This document shows, in pieces, positions 14,987-22,926 of a stretch of DNA of 24,024 bases. The translations under genes were made by a program, and so were the position numbers. The DNA comes from CAZGTQ01 sp964528575 (GTDB lineage Bacteria > Planctomycetota > UBA1135 > GCA-002686595): the NCBI GenBank assembly GCA_964528575.1, contig CAZGTQ010000453.1:1-24024 (forward strand). The letters are read 5' to 3'. The notes under the pieces were generated by a model, which ran no database searches, was not told the origin of the DNA, and saw only the letters and a list, made by a program, of their open reading frames with translations. Each line of letters starts with the position of its first letter. The first letter of the stretch is position 1.

Positions 14987-16399
14987 AGTTGAAAGGGTGC
15001 GAGAACGCTCGGTTCGGCCGAGCAACGCCAGGATCCGGTCGCGCACCGAGACCATCTCGACCACGCCGTCCCGCGGCGCGCCGCCACACGCTTCGAACGA
15101 CTCCGACGAGAGAAAGACCGGCCCGTCGAGCGCGTCGTCGGGCAGCCGGCCGTGGCTCCCACGCACGAGGCTCCCGTCGATCGGCACGACGTCCATCAGG
15201 TAGCGCAAGCCGAGCTTCTTGCGTGCGAGCCGCCGCGCGATGCGGAGCTTGGGGAACGCGAGCGCGGGGTCGATGAACAGCTCCGCCGGGTCGTAGCCCG
15301 GCTTGCGGTGGATGTCGACGGTCGGCGCGAAGTCCGGCGCTTCGCGGTCGTCGAGCCAGTAGTAGTACGTGAACCACGCGCCCTTCTCGGCGACCGCGAC
15401 GAGATCGCCCGCGCGCTCGTGGTCGAGCCCCGCCGCGCGCTTCTGCTCGTCGTCGAGCACCGCGTCGATGCCCGACACGCCGGCGAGCGCATCGGCCGCC
15501 GCGGCGCGCGCGTCCGCGTCCTTCGCGTACACGTGCGCGACCTGGTGATCGGCGACGGCGAACGCGCGGCTCGCGAACACGTCGAGCACCTCGCCGACCG
15601 GCGTCGCGCGCACCTCGAGCAGGCCCGCCTCGCGCAGCACGCGGTTGATCGGGACCGGCCGCGACGCATCCTCGATGCCGTACTCGCTGACGACGATCGT
15701 CGCGGCGCCGGCGCGGTCGGCCGCGGCGACCAGCTCGCCGACGAGCGCGTCGACCTCCGCGAGCGCGCGGCGCGAGCGCGCGTCGTTCGGACCGTAGCGC
15801 TGGTGGTCGTAGTCGAGGTGGGGGAGATAGACGAGCGTCAGCGTCGGCCGCTCGCGCTCGAGCGTGCGCAGCGCGGCGTCGGCGATCCAGCGGCTCGACC
15901 CGAGCCCCGCTCCCGGTCCCCAGAAGCGCAGGAAGGGGAACGGCCCGAGCGCGCGCTCGAGGTCGGCGACGTACGCGTCGGGCTTGCCGTACACCGCGAG
16001 GAGCTTGCTCCCGTCGGCGGGGTAGAACGGCCGCGGGGTCACGCTCCACGCGACCTCGGCGCCCATGTTCCACCACCAGAAGAGCTTCGCGCAGCGGAAG
16101 CTCGGGTCGAGCCGGCGCGCGGTCTCGTACACCTTCTCGCCCGCGACCAGCGCGTTCGACTGGCGCCACAGCGCGACCTCGGCGACGTCGCGCGCGAACC
16201 AGCCGTTGCCGACGGCGCCATGCTCGCGCGGCAGCTTGCCCGTCAGCATCGTCGCCTGGGCGCTGCACGTCACGGCGGGCAGCACGGCGCTCATCGGCGC
16301 GAGGGCGCCGCGCTCGGCCAGCGCGCGCAGGTGCGGCGTCTCGGCGCCGATTTGGCGCGCCGTCAGGCCGACGACGTCGAGCACGAGCACGGGATCCAT
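14975..16399 (-). CDS. Type I phosphodiesterase / nucleotide pyrophosphatase family protein
   Basis: This 474-residue alkaline-phosphatase-superfamily enzyme probably hydrolyses phosphodiester or pyrophosphate bonds with two metal ions. Visible marks are Asp8 in LVLDVVGLT, the nucleophile region PAVTCSAQATMLTG with Thr44, HLDYDHQRYGP with Asp196 and His199, VVSEYGIEDASRPVPINRVL with Glu239 where many relatives have SDHG, and ADHQVAHVY with Asp284 and His285. There is no signal peptide, so it is probably cytoplasmic. The SEYGI form is, as far as I recall, a known bacterial subgroup rather than a defect. The last codons (TGAS) and the TAG stop lie in the hairpin array. It diverges from the Rieske gene at a shared palindromic promoter. 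Confidence 0.88.
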   Translation of the reverse strand: MDPVLVLDVVGLTARQIGAETPHLRALAERGALAPMSAVLPAVTCSAQATMLTGKLPREHGAVGNGWFARDVAEVALWRQSNALVAGEKVYETARRLDPSFRCAKLFWWWNMGAEVAWSVTPRPFYPADGSKLLAVYGKPDAYVADLERALGPFPFLRFWGPGAGLGSSRWIADAALRTLERERPTLTLVYLPHLDYDHQRYGPNDARSRRALAEVDALVGELVAAADRAGAATIVVSEYGIEDASRPVPINRVLREAGLLEVRATPVGEVLDVFASRAFAVADHQVAHVYAKDADARAAAADALAGVSGIDAVLDDEQKRAAGLDHERAGDLVAVAEKGAWFTYYYWLDDREAPDFAPTVDIHRKPGYDPAELFIDPALAFPKLRIARRLARKKLGLRYLMDVVPIDGSLVRGSHGRLPDDALDGPVFLSSESFEACGGAPRDGVVEMVSVRDRILALLGRTERSRTLSTGAS

Positions 16400-16407
16400 G
16401 CCGAGCC

Positions 16408-16425
16408 GCGGATGCTAGCATCCGC
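16408..16425. promoter_or_regulatory. 18-bp perfect palindrome carrying -10 boxes for both directions
   Basis: GCGGATGCTAGCATCCGC reads the same on both strands. On each strand it presents GCTAGCAT, so TAGCAT serves as a -10 box both ways. Plus: 7 bases to the Rieske ATG at 16429, a leaderless geometry. Minus: 12 bases to the phosphodiesterase ATG at 16399. The two starts are only 29 bases apart, so the two promoters must compete for polymerase, or a dimeric regulator binds here. Confidence 0.6.
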
Positions 16426-16428
16426 CGC

Positions 16429-16782
16429 ATGTTGCGACGAATCCTCGCCGTGTTCGGCAAGAAGCCCCTGGTGGTCAAGGGCACCGCGAAGCTCGCGGAA
16501 GGGAGCGCGCGGAAGGTGACCTTCGGCGACCCGATCGCCGGGACGGGCTACAGCATCGTCTTCTGCCGCGTGGACGGCACGCTCCATGCGCTGGACGAGC
16601 GTTGTCCGCACGAGGGCGGGCGGATCATGGACGGCCCGCTCCACGAGGGACGCGAGGCGGTTTGTCCGCTGCACATGTACCGCTTCGACCCGCGCGACGG
16701 CTCCGTCACGCACGGCTCCTGTCCGCGTGCGAAGACGTACAAAGTGCGTGAGGTCGGCGACGACTGCGAGCTCTGGCTATAG
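16429..16782 (+). CDS. Rieske [2Fe-2S] ferredoxin-like protein
   Basis: This 117-residue single-domain Rieske protein carries an electron-transfer iron-sulfur cluster. The ligands are plain: Cys59 and His61 in CPHEGG, and Cys79 and His82 in CPLHMYRFD, followed by DGSVTHGSCPRAKTYKVR. There is no transmembrane segment or signal peptide, so it resembles the small soluble NirD-like ferredoxins that serve oxygenases or reductases. No matching oxygenase or reductase is in the window. Its stop is followed directly by the 10-bp tandem repeats. Confidence 0.93.
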   Translation: MLRRILAVFGKKPLVVKGTAKLAEGSARKVTFGDPIAGTGYSIVFCRVDGTLHALDERCPHEGGRIMDGPLHEGREAVCPLHMYRFDPRDGSVTHGSCPRAKTYKVREVGDDCELWL

Positions 16783-16790
16783 CGGCCTGT

Positions 16791-16830
16791 AGGGGCCTGT
16801 AGCGGCCTATAACGGCTATTCGGTAGACGA
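16791..16830 (+). repeat. Four tandem 10-bp units upstream of the TlpA-like gene
   Basis: The units AGCGGCCTGT, AGGGGCCTGT, AGCGGCCTAT and AACGGCTATT follow one another without gaps, starting eight bases after the Rieske stop. The period equals about one helical turn. The third and fourth units create TATAAC (16808-16813), the best -10-like sequence before the ATG at 16843. GAGG at 16834-16837 may help ribosome binding. Confidence 0.7.
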
Positions 16831-16842
16831 AACGAGGCCACC

Positions 16843-17943
16843 ATGCGATTCGATCCTCTGACCACCCTCACCGCGCTGACGCTGCTCGCGGCTCCCGCCG
16901 CCACGGTGTTCGCGCCGGCGCAGGATCCCGCAGACGCACCCGCGGACGAGCAGGCGGCGGGCGACGCCGAGCAGGCGTACGAGCAGATCGTCGCGCTGCT
17001 CGAGAAGAAGGCGACGAAGACGAAGGATCTGCAAGCGTCGCTGCAGAAGGCGCTGCCGAGGATCGCGGACTTCCTGGAGAAGTACCCCGAGTCCGAGCAC
17101 CGCCCGCACCTCTGGTACACGCAGGGCATGATCCAGGCGGAGCTCGGCCAGCACGCCGCGGCCGCGCGCACGCTCGGCGCGCTCGCCGAGGCGTATCCCG
17201 ACACCGAGTACGGCCGGGGCGCGCGTCTCGCGCGGCTCGAGATGCTCGCGCTGTCCGGCACGGTCGAGACGGCGCTGAAGGAGGTCGAAGCGCTCCCGCA
17301 AGCGACCGAGGACGAGAAGATGGCGCAGCGCTACCAGAAGATCGAGCTGCTGCGCTACGCGGGCGAGCACAAGAAGGCGCTCGAGCTCGCGGACGAGGCG
17401 GCGGCGCGCTGGGCCGGCTCGCCGTTCGGCGAGCAGTTCACGGTCGTCGCGTCGAAGCTCGCGAAGATCGGGACGAAGTTCGCGGACTTCTCGCTGTCGG
17501 AGCTGCGCGGCGAGGAGACGCTGACGCTCGCGTCGTTCGACGGCGAGGTGCTGCTCGTCGACTTCTGGGCGACGTGGTGGGGCCCCTGCGTGCAGGAGCT
17601 GCCTGATGTCCAGGACGCGTACCGCCGCTTCCACGGCGACGGCTTCGAGATCTTCGGCATCAGCCTCGACCAGAGCGAGGAGAAGCTGTGCGCGTTCCTC
17701 GATGAGCGCGGCGTCCAGTGGCCGCAGCACTTCGCCGGCCGGCAGAGCGAGGTCGCGCGGAAGTACGGCGTCGGGTCGATCCCGGCGACGTTCCTGCTCG
17801 ACGAGAACGACGTGATCCGCGAGGTCGATCTCAGCGGCGACGCGCTCGCGTTCCACGTGCAGCGCCTGCTCGACGAGCAATCCCGGCTCGAGGAGGCCGC
17901 CCCGCAGCCCGGCGAGACGCAGCCCGCCGAAGGCGAGGGTTGA
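16843..17943 (+). CDS. Exported TlpA-like thioredoxin-fold protein with WWGPC active site
   Basis: This 366-residue protein has a signal peptide (TALTLLAAPAATVFAPAQ, cleavage about residue 27). Residues about 45-205 are helical and TPR-like: YEQIVALLEKKATKTKDLQA, then FLEKYPESEHRPHLWYTQG and AARTLGALAEAYPDTEYGRG. Residues about 207-345 are a TlpA/AhpC-like thioredoxin domain with VLLVDFWATWWGPC, FGISLDQSEEKLCAFLDERG and the cis-proline motif VGSIPATFLLDE. The usual WCGPC is WWGPC here: Trp246 replaces the attacking cysteine and only Cys249 remains, so normal disulfide exchange should be lost. A Glu/Pro-rich tail ends the protein. It converges on the next gene, nine bases away. Confidence 0.88.
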   Translation: MRFDPLTTLTALTLLAAPAATVFAPAQDPADAPADEQAAGDAEQAYEQIVALLEKKATKTKDLQASLQKALPRIADFLEKYPESEHRPHLWYTQGMIQAELGQHAAAARTLGALAEAYPDTEYGRGARLARLEMLALSGTVETALKEVEALPQATEDEKMAQRYQKIELLRYAGEHKKALELADEAAARWAGSPFGEQFTVVASKLAKIGTKFADFSLSELRGEETLTLASFDGEVLLVDFWATWWGPCVQELPDVQDAYRRFHGDGFEIFGISLDQSEEKLCAFLDERGVQWPQHFAGRQSEVARKYGVGSIPATFLLDENDVIREVDLSGDALAFHVQRLLDEQSRLEEAAPQPGETQPAEGEG

Positions 17944-17952
17944 TCCGCGCGA

Positions 17953-20199
17953 TCAGCGCAGGTCCACGGCGACGGAGAGCTCCGGCTCGCCGTTGCACGT
18001 GACGCGTACGTCGCCCGTGTCGCCGTCGGCGGCGCGGGCGACGAGCGTGTAGGCGCCGGGCGGCAGCGGCCCGATGCGTACCGCGGCGAGCTCGAAGCCG
18101 CCGGAGAAGATCGCGAAGAGCCGCTGCACGTCGCGCAGGTCGCCGACCTCGCGCCCCGCGGCGTCGAGCACGCGCAGCGCGACCTCGCGCGACGTTCCCT
18201 GCGCGTCCGTCGCGCGCACGCGCAGCACCGTCCCCGATTGCGCGACGAGCTCGACGCTCGGCTCCGCGCCCGCCTCGACGACGACCGGCGCCGAGTCCGG
18301 CGCGGCGAGCTCCGCCGTCCGCGCGCTCACCGTGTACGCGCCCGGCGCGAGCCCGTCGTAGCGGAAGAGTCCCGCCGCGTCGGTGTACGTCGCCGACGTG
18401 AAGTTCAAGACGAGGCCGCGCTCGTCGCGCGCGAAGACCGCCGCCTTCGGCACCGGCAGCCCGGCCGCGTCGACGACGCGGCCGGTGAGGTTGCCGCTCG
18501 TCGCGAGCAGCAGGTCGACGTCGTCGCGCCGCTCGCCCGCCTCGATCCGCACGCCGTCGACGAGCGCCTGCCCCGGCATCCCCGCGCGCGGGGCCGCTCC
18601 CGCGGTGACGCGGTACGTGCCCGGCTCGAGGAAGTCGAAGCGGTAGCGACCGTCCGCGTCGGTGAGCGCGCGCTCGCTCTGGAACGTCATCGGCAGCCGC
18701 GGGCCGACGCGGTCGACGTGCAGGATCGAGAGCGCGGCGTTCGGGAGCGGCGCGCCCGACGGGTCGAGGACGCGGCCGCCGATCGCGCCCGTCGGTAGCG
18801 CGAGCTCGACGACGTTCTCGCGGTCGGCGACGAGCTCGAGGGTGAAGCGAGCGGAGCCGCGCCGGTCGCGCTCGAGGCTCTTGGCGACGGCGAGCCACGT
18901 CCCTGCGCGCCCGAGCTCGACCGCGAACGCGCCCTCGCTCGCCTGCACGAGCGCCATCCCGTCGTTCGGGTCCGCGCCCTCGGGGAAGAGCTCGACGAGC
19001 GCGCGGATCGGCGCGCCGTCCGCGCGCACCGTGCCGCGCACGACGACGCGCTCCTCGTCCGGCGCGCCGAGCACGACGCGCGCGACCTCGCCGTCGCGCA
19101 CGGCGACCTTCGCCGACGCCATGTGCGAGAGCAGCGCGGCCGCGTCGCGTCGCTCGATCTCGAGCGTCGCGAGCTCCTCGTCGCTCGGGAAGCTCTGCAC
19201 CTGCCACTCGCCGGGCACGAGGGCCGCGAGCTCGAAGCGGCCGCTCCCGTCCGCGAAGCACGAGGCGTGCTGGTTGTGCTCCGCGAGGAACGCGAGCACT
19301 TCGCGTCCCGCGGCGAGACCGCCGAGCACGTCGTGCACGACGCCCTCGATGCGGCCGCCGGCGCGCAGGCGCAGCTCGACCTCGGCGCGCGCGCCCGAAG
19401 CGGCGGCGGGGACGTGCAGCGGAGCGCTGGGCGCGAAGCCGTCCGCGGTCGCGGTGACGCGCGCGGCGCCGCGCGGCAGCCCCTCGAGCGCGAACCGCCC
19501 GTCGGGCCCGGTCGTCGCGTGCAGCAAGCCCGGCGGCGCGCGCCCGCTCTGCGCCTCGACGAGGTGCACGAGGTTGCCGCTCGCGACGAGCGCGCCCGCG
19601 ACCGGCGCGCCGGTCGGGTCGACGACCACGCCCGCGAGCGTGGTCGCGGGCTCGAGCGCGATCTCGAGCGGCGCGTCGTCCGCCCGCGGCAGCCGCACGG
19701 CGATCGGCTCGGAAGCGGCGTAGCCCTGCGCGCGCGCGACGACCGTCCACGGCCCCTCGGCGAGGTCGACCATGCCGAACGTGCCGTCGGGCGACTCGAA
19801 GTCCCGCTCGACGACGGGCGGCGCCCACGCGCGCACCATCTCGCCCACCGCGGCCTGTTCCATGCGGATCGAGAACGAGCGCAGGGGCTCGCCGTCCGCG
19901 CCGGCGACGCGGCCGAGCAGCGCGGGGCCGAGGACGATCGGCCCGTCGGACGCGCTGGAGCCGCCGGCGCCGCTCGCCGCGGTTCCAGCGGCCGCGGCAT
20001 CCCCGGCCGTGGCGTCACGACGCTCGTCCGCAGGGGACGAGGCGAGCTCGGCGTCCCCGGCGCGGTTTCCGGGGGCCGAGCCGCCGGCGTCGCGCTGCGG
20101 CGCCCGCTCGCCGCGGTCGGAGAGGAGCGTGAGCGCCAGCGCCGAGCAGAGGACGAGCGCGAGGAGACCGGCGACGAGGACGGCGGAGCGGGCGGGCAT
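17953..20199 (-). CDS. Membrane-anchored protein with multiple carboxypeptidase-regulatory-like domains
   Basis: This 748-residue protein has an N-terminal transmembrane anchor (about 6-26, AVLVAGLLALVLCSALALTL), then a disordered Ala/Gly/Asp linker (about 30-86). The rest is a chain of beta-sandwich units of the CarboxypepD_reg type, each with a G-x-V-x-D-x-x-G-x-P-V start and a DGxFxLxGLxPG-like end. Clear starts are at about 94 (LLGRVAGADGEPL), 188 (LAGVVVDPTGAPV), 284 (IEGVVHDVLGGL), 387 (VRGTVRADGAPI), 473 (IGGRVLDPSGAPL) and 572 (TGRVVDAAGLPV). A seventh, diverged unit ends the protein. Such proteins are structural or binding modules outside the cytoplasmic membrane. No enzymatic motif is visible. 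Confidence 0.88.
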   Translation of the reverse strand: MPARSAVLVAGLLALVLCSALALTLLSDRGERAPQRDAGGSAPGNRAGDAELASSPADERRDATAGDAAAAGTAASGAGGSSASDGPIVLGPALLGRVAGADGEPLRSFSIRMEQAAVGEMVRAWAPPVVERDFESPDGTFGMVDLAEGPWTVVARAQGYAASEPIAVRLPRADDAPLEIALEPATTLAGVVVDPTGAPVAGALVASGNLVHLVEAQSGRAPPGLLHATTGPDGRFALEGLPRGAARVTATADGFAPSAPLHVPAAASGARAEVELRLRAGGRIEGVVHDVLGGLAAGREVLAFLAEHNQHASCFADGSGRFELAALVPGEWQVQSFPSDEELATLEIERRDAAALLSHMASAKVAVRDGEVARVVLGAPDEERVVVRGTVRADGAPIRALVELFPEGADPNDGMALVQASEGAFAVELGRAGTWLAVAKSLERDRRGSARFTLELVADRENVVELALPTGAIGGRVLDPSGAPLPNAALSILHVDRVGPRLPMTFQSERALTDADGRYRFDFLEPGTYRVTAGAAPRAGMPGQALVDGVRIEAGERRDDVDLLLATSGNLTGRVVDAAGLPVPKAAVFARDERGLVLNFTSATYTDAAGLFRYDGLAPGAYTVSARTAELAAPDSAPVVVEAGAEPSVELVAQSGTVLRVRATDAQGTSREVALRVLDAAGREVGDLRDVQRLFAIFSGGFELAAVRIGPLPPGAYTLVARAADGDTGDVRVTCNGEPELSVAVDLR

Positions 20200-20251
20200 G
20201 GAGCGGCCCCTGTACCACGATCGCGCCGCGCGGCAAGCGCGGCCCCCGCGC

Positions 20252-20257
20252 TATCGT
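20252..20257 (+). promoter_or_regulatory. Promoter -10 box TATCGT
   Basis: GCTATCGT lies 45 bases before the ATG at 20303. Here the gene has a true leader with a strong Shine-Dalgarno sequence, AAGGAG at 20290-20295, seven bases before the ATG. Confidence 0.5.
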
Positions 20258-20302
20258 GTGTTCCCGCCGGCCGCACGGGCCGGCGCCCCAAGGAGCTCTC
20301 GC

Positions 20303-21760
20303 ATGCGTCCCGCCCCGACCCTCGTCGCCCTCGCCGCGCTCGTCACCCTCCCGCTCTCCGCACCCGCGCTCTCCGCTCCCGCGCTCGTCCCGGCGGGCGG
20401 CGGTCTCGAGGCCGGGCTCGCGAGCGTGCGCACCGCATCGCTCTCGGCCGACCTGCACTTCCTCGCGGACGACGCGCTCGCCGGCCGCGACACGCCGAGC
20501 GAGGGCCTGCGTTTCGCGGCGCGCTTCATCCGCGCGCGTCTGCAGCGTCTCGGCTTCGAGCCCGGCGCGGGCGAGAGCTACTTCCACGTGTACCACCTCG
20601 AGCGCAAGCCGCTCGACCTCGAGCGCACGCACGCGGTCGTGGTCCGCGGCGACGACGAGCGGCGTCTCGTGTGGGGCGCGGACATGTGGGTCCACCCGCG
20701 CCGCTTCGACGAGGGCGAGTCGCGCGGGCCGGTCGTGTTCTGCGGCGAGGGGAGCGAAGCGGACTTCGCCGAGCTCGACCTCGCGGGCAAATGGGCGTTC
20801 TGCCGCGACGTCCGCGTTCCGTGGCGCGCGCGCATGCGCAGCGCGCGCGATACGGGCGCGCTCGGCGTCCTGGTCGCGCGCCCGGCGGATTATCCGGGCA
20901 GCTCGTACGCCGAGGAGTACGCGAGCTGGCGCGACGAAGCGGGCGGTGGGCGCCTGGGCCTGCCGGGCGACAGCGGCCGGCCGAGCTTCGCGTACACGCG
21001 GCTGTCGCCGGACGCGGCGGCCGCGCTCCTGGGCGACGCCGAGCCGGCGGTGGGCGACGACCTGGGCGTCACGTACGCGGAGGCGCGCGTCGCCGTCGAG
21101 CCCGAGCGCTTCGAGGTCGAGAACGTGTGCGGCTTCTGGCCGGGCTCCGACCCCGAGCTCGCGAACGAGGTCCTGATCGTGTCGGCGCACTATGACCACG
21201 TCGGCACGAGCGAAGAGGGCATCTTCAACGGCGCCGACGACAACGGCTCGGGCACGTCGGGCCTGCTCGGTCTCGCGGAGGCGTTGGATGCGTACGGACC
21301 GATGCGCCGGTCGGTGCTCTTGATCTGGGTCTCGGGCGAGGAGAAGGGCTTGCTCGGCTCGCGCGCGTGGGCGCGCGCTCCGACGCTCCCCGAGGGCCAC
21401 CGCGCGGTCGCGAACCTCAATATCGACATGATCGGCCGCAACGCGCCCGACAAGCTGCGCATCACGCCGAGCGCCGAGCACGAGGAGTACAACGGCCTGA
21501 CGCGCGTCGCGGAGCGTCTCGCGCCGCTCGAGGGCTTCCCCGTGCTCCCGAGCGCCGACGCGTACTGGGGTCGCAGCGATCACGCCAGCTTCTCGGAGGA
21601 GCTCGACATCCCGGTCGCGTTCCTCTTCGCCGACGAACACGACGACTACCACCGCCCGACCGACACGGCGGAGAAGATCGACTACGACAAGATCCGCCGC
21701 GTGACGCGCCTCGTGCTGCGCATGCTCGACGGGCTGCAGACGGACACGCTGGAGCTGTGA
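20303..21760 (+). CDS. Secreted M28-family zinc metallopeptidase
   Basis: This 485-residue aminopeptidase-like enzyme has a signal peptide (TLVALAALVTLPLSAPALSA). The dizinc site is complete: His296 and Asp298 in AHYDHVG, bridging Asp312 in NGADDNGSGTSGLL, catalytic base Glu346 and ligand Glu347 in SGEEKGLLGS, Asp375 in NLNIDMIGRN and His450 in DDYHRPTDT. The long insert between the N-terminal helix and AHYDH (about 105-270) is in the position of a PA domain, as in many exported M28 peptidases. I chose the ATG at 20303 for its strong AAGGAG site; the longer frame upstream has no signal peptide at its start. It probably digests peptides in the periplasm or outside the cell. Confidence 0.92.
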   Translation: MRPAPTLVALAALVTLPLSAPALSAPALVPAGGGLEAGLASVRTASLSADLHFLADDALAGRDTPSEGLRFAARFIRARLQRLGFEPGAGESYFHVYHLERKPLDLERTHAVVVRGDDERRLVWGADMWVHPRRFDEGESRGPVVFCGEGSEADFAELDLAGKWAFCRDVRVPWRARMRSARDTGALGVLVARPADYPGSSYAEEYASWRDEAGGGRLGLPGDSGRPSFAYTRLSPDAAAALLGDAEPAVGDDLGVTYAEARVAVEPERFEVENVCGFWPGSDPELANEVLIVSAHYDHVGTSEEGIFNGADDNGSGTSGLLGLAEALDAYGPMRRSVLLIWVSGEEKGLLGSRAWARAPTLPEGHRAVANLNIDMIGRNAPDKLRITPSAEHEEYNGLTRVAERLAPLEGFPVLPSADAYWGRSDHASFSEELDIPVAFLFADEHDDYHRPTDTAEKIDYDKIRRVTRLVLRMLDGLQTDTLEL

Positions 21761-21773
21761 GAGCGATGCCGCG

Positions 21774-22667
21774 TCAGAAGCGGCCGGTCTCGATCAAGTA
21801 GCGCACGCCCTCGCCGAAGAAGCGGCGCTTGTCCGAGCCCGAGTAGTGCTTGCTCGTGAGCTCGTTCAGCGGCGGGTGTTCCTTGTCCGTGAACTCGTTG
21901 TCGAAATCGTAGGTCGCCGGCAGGACCGCGCTCGGGCCGCGCGACACGAGCAGTGCGAGCACCGACTGGTCGAACACCCACGCGTGCCGGTCGTCGTACG
22001 ACGCGTAGAGCCGCTCGAGCGCCGCCTCGATCAGGTCGGCGTCGAAGAGACGCCGGGACGTGCACACGAGGCCCGCGTTGAAGGAGTAGATCTTGCGCGA
22101 GCCGAAGACCTCGAAGTCCCGCTCGTCGAACAGGATGCTGTCGTCGTATCCGGAGTCGCCGTTGTAGTACGTCGTGCTCGACGCTCCGTTCGACCATTCG
22201 ACGATCTGGCTCGGGCGCCGGAAGAAGAGCACGTCCGAGTCGAGGATCAGGACGCGCTCGGTCTCCGCGGCGTTCAGGATCCCGAAGAGCCGCCGGCCGA
22301 AGACGTTGTCGGCGGCGAAGCGACACGAGTAGGGGCGGCCCGCGTTCTCGCGCCGGCAGCGCGCGACGTCGAGCTCGAGCACCTCGCACCCGGGCACCTG
22401 GGTCTCGAGCAACTCTTGGTCGTGCGGTCCCAGCGAGCCGTCGCTGTGCACGACGACGTGGCACGCGAGCTCCGAGAACGAAAGGAAGGTCTTGATCGCG
22501 CAGAGCCAGGGCAGGACGTAGTCCCGCCCGATCATGGCGTGGACCTCGAGGTCCGTTCCGGGCGCGCACGGCAGGGGTGCGCGCGTCGCGTGGTCCAGTA
22601 CGCGGGCGGCGAACGAGGGGTCGTCGTCCAGCACGACGTCCTCGACCGACAACTGGCGGATCGTCAT
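21774..22667 (-). CDS. GT-A fold nucleotide-sugar glycosyltransferase
   Basis: This 297-residue protein has no transmembrane segment. LEVHAMIGRDYVLPWLCAIK is a GT8-like or nucleotide-diphospho-sugar-transferase-like first strand and helix. VLILDSDVLFFRRPSQI holds the DxD metal and nucleotide site (Asp143 and Asp145). SFNAGLVCTSRRLFD and the DQSVLALLVS motif (233-242) complete the pattern. The start ATG at 22667 has a good GAGAGAGG ribosome binding site. A TAGGAT box lies on the minus strand at 22712-22707, next to a large inverted repeat. The gene diverges from the broken SPASM/GT9 locus, so the two may have belonged to one glycan or modified-peptide pathway. Donor and acceptor are unknown. 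Confidence 0.82.
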   Translation of the reverse strand: MTIRQLSVEDVVLDDDPSFAARVLDHATRAPLPCAPGTDLEVHAMIGRDYVLPWLCAIKTFLSFSELACHVVVHSDGSLGPHDQELLETQVPGCEVLELDVARCRRENAGRPYSCRFAADNVFGRRLFGILNAAETERVLILDSDVLFFRRPSQIVEWSNGASSTTYYNGDSGYDDSILFDERDFEVFGSRKIYSFNAGLVCTSRRLFDADLIEAALERLYASYDDRHAWVFDQSVLALLVSRGPSAVLPATYDFDNEFTDKEHPPLNELTSKHYSGSDKRRFFGEGVRYLIETGRF

Positions 22668-22706
22668 TCCTCTCTCCGATTCGTCGAAGGCGCTGCGAGC
22701 GGCGCC

Positions 22707-22712
22707 ATCCTA
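22707..22712 (-). promoter_or_regulatory. Minus-strand -10 box TAGGAT for the glycosyltransferase
   Basis: GGTAGGAT on the minus strand lies 39 bases before the ATG at 22667, leaving a leader of roughly 30 bases that contains GAGAGAGG. The inverted repeat at 22713-22741 abuts the box on its upstream side. Confidence 0.5.
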
Positions 22713-22741
22713 CCAGCGCTCGCGCACAGGGCGAGCGCTGG
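22713..22741. promoter_or_regulatory. Perfect 11-bp inverted repeat, likely operator
   Basis: CCAGCGCTCGC (22713-22723) and GCGAGCGCTGG (22731-22741) are exact reverse complements separated by seven bases. The element covers the -35 region of the minus-strand promoter and lies in a divergent spacer, which suits an operator for a dimeric repressor better than a terminator. No T-run follows. Confidence 0.5.
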
Positions 22742-22840
22742 CTCCGACCGCGCGCGTCCCGAAGGTGGGATCAGTGCCGTACCGCGGCGGCGAAACGAGG
22801 CCCTCGACGCTTCGGAACTTCGCCGACACGTACCGCAGCA

Positions 22841-22848
22841 GCTAGTGT
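22841..22848 (+). promoter_or_regulatory. Promoter -10 box GCTAGTGT
   Basis: TAGTGT (22843-22848) lies 78 bases before the ATG at 22927. The overlapping minus strand reads GGCTACACT, also of the TANNNT form, so the site may fire both ways. A GAGAGAGAGG-like ribosome binding site is present at about 22911-22920. Confidence 0.35.
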
Positions 22849-22926
22849 AGCCTGCGCTACAGGCGCGGCCGCTCGCTGCTTGGCCACGCACTTCCAAACG
22901 CCGACGGGCGAGAGAGAGGATCCGTT

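Noticed and set aside
14627..15203. Short plus-strand frames giving repeated EAPVE or SFTKR peptides
   Set aside because: The peptides only reflect the DNA hairpin repeats read in different frames. There is no ribosome binding site and no family match.
17831..19828. Long alternative minus-strand frame within the beta-domain protein
   Set aside because: It overlaps the 748-residue protein in another frame and is almost entirely Arg/Ala/Gly. The chosen frame has a membrane anchor and regular domain repeats.
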